A stretch of 64,000 nt of DNA, taken from contig DATMBG010000007.1 in the NCBI GenBank assembly GCA_035559535.1, positions 1 to 64,000 on the forward strand, written 5' to 3'. The DNA comes from Candidatus Limnocylindrales bacterium. Its GTDB lineage: Bacteria; Moduliflexota; Moduliflexia; Moduliflexales; JAUQPW01. Each line of letters begins with the position of its first letter. The first letter of the stretch is position 1. The notes beneath the pieces are model-generated. The model was given only the letters and a program-made list of their open reading frames with translations, was not told where the DNA came from and made no database searches. Shown here one piece after another: positions 61,376 through 64,000 of this stretch. The position numbers and the translations under genes were made by a program.

Positions 61376-61521
61376 TAACCATTTAGTAGGTGTCACTTTT
61401 TCTATCTGAACACCTCCCTGGCCCCCCCTCCAGGGGGGACTTCAGCGGCAGCAACCTCACGTCAGTCCCCCCTGGAGGGGGGGCCAGGGAGGTGTTTCTT
61501 TTTCCACCTACTAAATGGATA
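61376..61521. mobile_element. ~145-bp inverted-repeat element (MITE-like)
   Basis: The ends GTAACCATTTAGTAGGT (61376-61391 and on) and ACCTACTAAATGGATAC (61506 on) are inverted copies with one mismatch. Inside, ACACCTCCCTGG and CCAGGGAGGTGT and CCAGGGGGGA and TCCCCCCTGG form further nested stems around a spacer. It carries no gene. A related one-ended copy lies at 20191-20262. The rest of 61169-61587 upstream of the tRNA has no gene. Confidence 0.7.
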
Positions 61522-61545
61522 CGGATATGTCAATTAAAATCCTCC

Positions 61546-61574
61546 TTGACAGGGAAAGAAAAAAACAGTATCAT
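61546..61574 (+). promoter_or_regulatory. Promoter of tRNA-Ala
   Basis: A perfect TTGACA (61546-61551) is 17 nt from TATCAT (61569-61574). The predicted start near 61581 lies just upstream of the tRNA at 61588. Confidence 0.75.
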
Positions 61575-61587
61575 ACCATGGTGATGT

Positions 61588-61659
61588 GGGCTCATAGCTC
61601 AGTGGGAGAGCACTGCGTTCGCAACGCAGGGGTCGGGGGTTCAAATCCCCCTGGGTCCA
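61588..61659 (+). tRNA. tRNA-Ala(CGC)
   Basis: A 72-nt cloverleaf: 7-bp acceptor stem with the G3-U70 pair that marks alanine tRNA, D-stem GCTC/GAGC, anticodon stem CTGCG/CGCAG with loop TTCGCAA (anticodon CGC), variable loop GGGTC, and T-stem GGGGG/CCCCC with TTCAAAT. The discriminator base is A; CCA is not encoded. Confidence 0.97.
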
Positions 61660-61748
61660 TTTTGTCCTCTAATACTCAGTCCCTCTCAAAACAGAGGGGT
61701 CTGAGTCCATCTGGAGAACCTCCCAGTTCCCCATTGACAAACCCACTG

Positions 61749-61767
61749 CTGTTAAATAACTTAACAG
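61749..61767 (+). promoter_or_regulatory. Small hairpin just upstream of the mfd start
   Basis: CTGTTAA (61749-61755) pairs with TTAACAG (61761-61767). It covers the place where a ribosome binding site for the ATG at 61775 would lie; no Shine-Dalgarno is visible. Confidence 0.4.
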
Positions 61768-61774
61768 AAAATCC

Positions 61775-64000
61775 ATGAATTTTACAGCACTTTTAGATAG
61801 CATAAAAACCGGAGCACACCAGGTTTCTTTATCGGGATTATGGGGGTCTTCTAAGGCCCTTATACCAGCTCTTGTTTACAAAGAAACGAAGCGGCCTGGT
61901 CTGATAATTACTCCAACCTGGCAGACGGCCATGGACTTCCAGGATGACTTGGCTTTCTTTTTAAGGCAACTGGGAAGTGAACCCGATAAGATCCATCTTT
62001 TTCCACAGTGGGAACTTTCTCCCTATGAATTTTTATCACCTCATCGAGAAACCGTCGCCGAGAGGCTTACAATTCTGGATAAACTCCTGAATCATGAAAA
62101 GATCCTGGTGGTAACCCCGGTGGAAGCTTTAATGCAGAAACTTCTACCCCGGCAGGTACTTTATCAATTTACTCAGTACGTGGAAGTGGGAGCTGAGATC
62201 AACCGGGATGAGTTGGTTGAGCAGCTTATTTATACCGGTTATCATCCTGTGGAAATTGTAGAAGCCCGGGGAGAATTCAGTGTACGGGGTGGAATTCTGG
62301 ATGTATTCCCTCCAATAGGAGAAAATCCGCTTCGGATCGAATTTTTCGGAGATACCGTTGAATCTATTCGGGAGTTTGATATCACGACCCAAAGATCCAT
62401 CGCCCAATTGGAAATCGTTACCATCCTTCCCATTCGAGAAGTGGTTCTAAATCAAGAAGCCCTCCAACGAGGCATTGCCAACATAAAAGCCAGAATTGCA
62501 GAAATCGGCGCCTCTTACAACACGTTGAATACGCTGATGAACCAGTTGGAGCAAGCGCCCTTTTTCCCGGGGATGGAACGGTATGCTTCTTATTTTTACC
62601 CAGATCTGGAAACTTTATTCGATTACCTGGATCCGCAAGGTCTTTTATTTGTAGAGGAAGGATTGGACATAGAACAGGTAGCCAGCAAATTTGAAAGAAA
62701 AGTTCAAGAAGGTTATCAGCATGCTCTGGATAAAGGAAGCCCGGTCCCGGATCCTACTTCCCTCTACCTTACGGCCCAACAAGTTAAGGAGCACTTGGAA
62801 AGGTGGCAACGAATTGAATTGAATCTGGTGGATTTCTCAGGGGAACAGGAAAGGATGGGAGGATGGGAGTGTGGAAGTAGGGGGATAGAAGGGGATGGGA
62901 GCGGGAAGGTAACAACGTCCCCACCCCCCCACCTTCATACCTCCCCACGTATCTCTTACGATCTGGATTTTAAACCCTTGGAATGGGGTTACCTCACAAC
63001 CCCCGATACAGATGAAAAAGAGCAACATATTGCTTTTTCATCCAAGCGGTTGGCCGAATGGCTCGAACAGGGAAATCGGGTCCTTATCGTTTCCCATACC
63101 CGTGTCCAGGCAGAAAGACTGGCGGAACTTCTGGCCGATTATCAGTTAACCCCGGGTCGATACGAAGAGCCAATTCTCTCGGAATTTTTGTTCCAATCCA
63201 GGCAAAAACCTGTTTTCGTTCAGCAAACAGATGAGAAAAGGAGTTTCTTAACCCATCTTCTGATCACGACTGGAGATCTCACAGCCGGTTTTTACCTTCC
63301 GGATCAAAAACTTGTCCTGGTCGGTGAAGACGAGCTTTTAGGGCGACGTAAGACCATCAAGTACCGGCATAAAGTTCATCGACCCAGCCGATTACTAACG
63401 ACTCTGGGTGAACTGGAAATCCATGATTTTGTTGTCCATGTGGATCATGGCATTGGGAGATACCTCGGACTGAAAAGGTTGAAAATCCAGGACATGGAAA
63501 TGGAATGTCTTCATCTGGAGTATCGAGATGGAGATAAGCTCTATGTTCCTATCGATCGGTTAGATCTGGTTCAAAAATATAAAGGGTCTGATGATCATCC
63601 CCCTCAGTTGGATAAACTGGGAGGAACCAACTGGGCTCGTGTTAAAGAAAGGGTTAAGGCTTCTATTAAAAAAATGGCCAACGAACTGCTGGAACTCTAT
63701 GCAGTTCGCCAGGCGCTTCCTGGGTTCTCTTTTTCTTCAGATGACCATCTCTATAAGGAATTTGAAGCCGCCTTTGAATATGAAGAAACGCCGGATCAAA
63801 CCCGGGCTATTCAAGATGTCCTTAAGGATATGGCAGCCGCCAAGCCGATGGATCGATTGATCTGTGGGGATGTGGGATACGGTAAAACCGAGGTGGCCAT
63901 GCGGGCGGCTTTCATAAGTATATTGAACGGGAAGCAGGTGGCCGTTCTGGTTCCCACCACAATATTGGCTCAACAGCACCTTCAAACCTTTCAAAGTCGA
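61775..64000 (+). CDS. mfd: Transcription-repair coupling factor (partial; runs off the right edge)
   Basis: Mfd removes stalled RNA polymerase from DNA and recruits UvrAB. The first 742 residues are present. The N-terminal UvrB-homology module has EARGEFSVRGGILDVFPP (about 163-180), the RNA-polymerase interaction module has HDFVVHVDHGIGRYLGLK (about 550-567), and the translocase starts with Walker A GDVGYGKTEVA near 696. An insertion of about 35 low-complexity residues (about 358-392) comes from a minisatellite and stays in frame. The rest of the helicase and the C-terminal domain lie outside the window. Confidence 0.94.
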   Translation, partial: MNFTALLDSIKTGAHQVSLSGLWGSSKALIPALVYKETKRPGLIITPTWQTAMDFQDDLAFFLRQLGSEPDKIHLFPQWELSPYEFLSPHRETVAERLTILDKLLNHEKILVVTPVEALMQKLLPRQVLYQFTQYVEVGAEINRDELVEQLIYTGYHPVEIVEARGEFSVRGGILDVFPPIGENPLRIEFFGDTVESIREFDITTQRSIAQLEIVTILPIREVVLNQEALQRGIANIKARIAEIGASYNTLNTLMNQLEQAPFFPGMERYASYFYPDLETLFDYLDPQGLLFVEEGLDIEQVASKFERKVQEGYQHALDKGSPVPDPTSLYLTAQQVKEHLERWQRIELNLVDFSGEQERMGGWECGSRGIEGDGSGKVTTSPPPHLHTSPRISYDLDFKPLEWGYLTTPDTDEKEQHIAFSSKRLAEWLEQGNRVLIVSHTRVQAERLAELLADYQLTPGRYEEPILSEFLFQSRQKPVFVQQTDEKRSFLTHLLITTGDLTAGFYLPDQKLVLVGEDELLGRRKTIKYRHKVHRPSRLLTTLGELEIHDFVVHVDHGIGRYLGLKRLKIQDMEMECLHLEYRDGDKLYVPIDRLDLVQKYKGSDDHPPQLDKLGGTNWARVKERVKASIKKMANELLELYAVRQALPGFSFSSDDHLYKEFEAAFEYEETPDQTRAIQDVLKDMAAAKPMDRLICGDVGYGKTEVAMRAAFISILNGKQVAVLVPTTILAQQHLQTFQSR
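62850..62949 (+). repeat. GGATGGGAG-type minisatellite inserted in frame in mfd
   Basis: The text AAGGATGGGAGGATGGGAGT, then GTAGGGGGATAG, GGGGATGGGAGC, and CCCCACCCCCCCACC with CATACCTCCCC repeats the vocabulary of the minisatellites at 21384 and 28075. It encodes about 33 residues (ERMGGWECGSRG and on) that normal Mfd lacks, and the reading frame is preserved. Confidence 0.75.

Noticed and set aside
61515-61778. Plus-strand frame covering the tRNA gene
   Set aside because: It reads through the promoter and the tRNA; it is incidental.

Overview
The window is a 64 kb piece of a diderm bacterial chromosome of moderate GC (mid-40s % by eye). Lgt, an HtrA protease, many Tat or Sec exported proteins and the Bat/MoxR cluster all point to a Gram-negative envelope. 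The left edge holds only the 5' end of a 16S rRNA gene, so I do not name a phylum. The metabolism (PQQ alcohol dehydrogenase, c-type cytochrome, ring-cleavage dioxygenases, polyferredoxin) and the many dispersed palindromic repeats suggest an environmental, probably uncultured lineage.

Layout. 1-847: 16S rRNA 5' end (minus) with three tandem promoters. 0.9-13.8 kb: a DUF4159 protein and a giant exported protein of about 4013 residues, made of an eight-bladed FG-GAP propeller, about 25 fibronectin III-like domains and a duplicated C-terminal domain. 13.9-15.8 kb: hisS and a DUF721/DciA-like gene. 15.9-20.2 kb: a minus-strand block of accessory genes (DUF5946, pyrimidine-dimer glycosylase, PhzF, methyltransferase, broken monooxygenase, DUF4188) with an attC-like site and a perfect 23-bp inverted repeat; it looks acquired. 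20.5-23.0 kb: lgt and htrA. 23.2-28.1 kb: a chemosensory operon (receiver, receiver-DUF4388, receiver, CheA, CheW) without a receptor, CheR or CheB. 28.2-29.4 kb: a glycosyltransferase.

29.5-36.3 kb: metallo-beta-lactamase fold hydrolase, intradiol dioxygenase, then a tightly packed redox group (DUF6599-like, DUF362, multi-cluster polyferredoxin, aldo/keto reductase). 36.4-44.6 kb: MetE-like protein, LigB-type dioxygenase, carboxymuconolactone decarboxylase-like, VOC protein, a membrane protein, a lactonase-like hydrolase, two exported beta-propellers and a BON lipoprotein. 44.8-50.0 kb (minus): NicO metal exporter, cyclophilin, universal stress protein, PQQ dehydrogenase, hydroxyisobutyrate-type dehydrogenase. 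50.1-51.0 kb: a fumarylacetoacetate-hydrolase remnant and two small conserved proteins. 51.4-57.3 kb (minus): a MoxR, DUF58, BatD-like, BatA, TPR, BatB operon. 57.3-58.4 kb is gene-free. 58.4-61.2 kb (minus): a second copy of the hydrolase at 29.6 kb, a diheme cytochrome and mtnA. 61.4-64.0 kb: an inverted-repeat element, tRNA-Ala(CGC) and the first two thirds of mfd.

The strongest unexplained signal is a set of dispersed palindromic minisatellites (TATGGGGG, GTCTGTTG, CTCCCTTCTCCC, GAGACGCGG and other types). They sit in intergenic gaps, directly against the TTG start codons of hisS and the glycosyltransferase, and in frame inside coding regions (mfd, a CheY C-terminus, the giant gene, probably DUF721), much as Rickettsia palindromic elements do. 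All functional calls come from reading the sequence; no database search was run.
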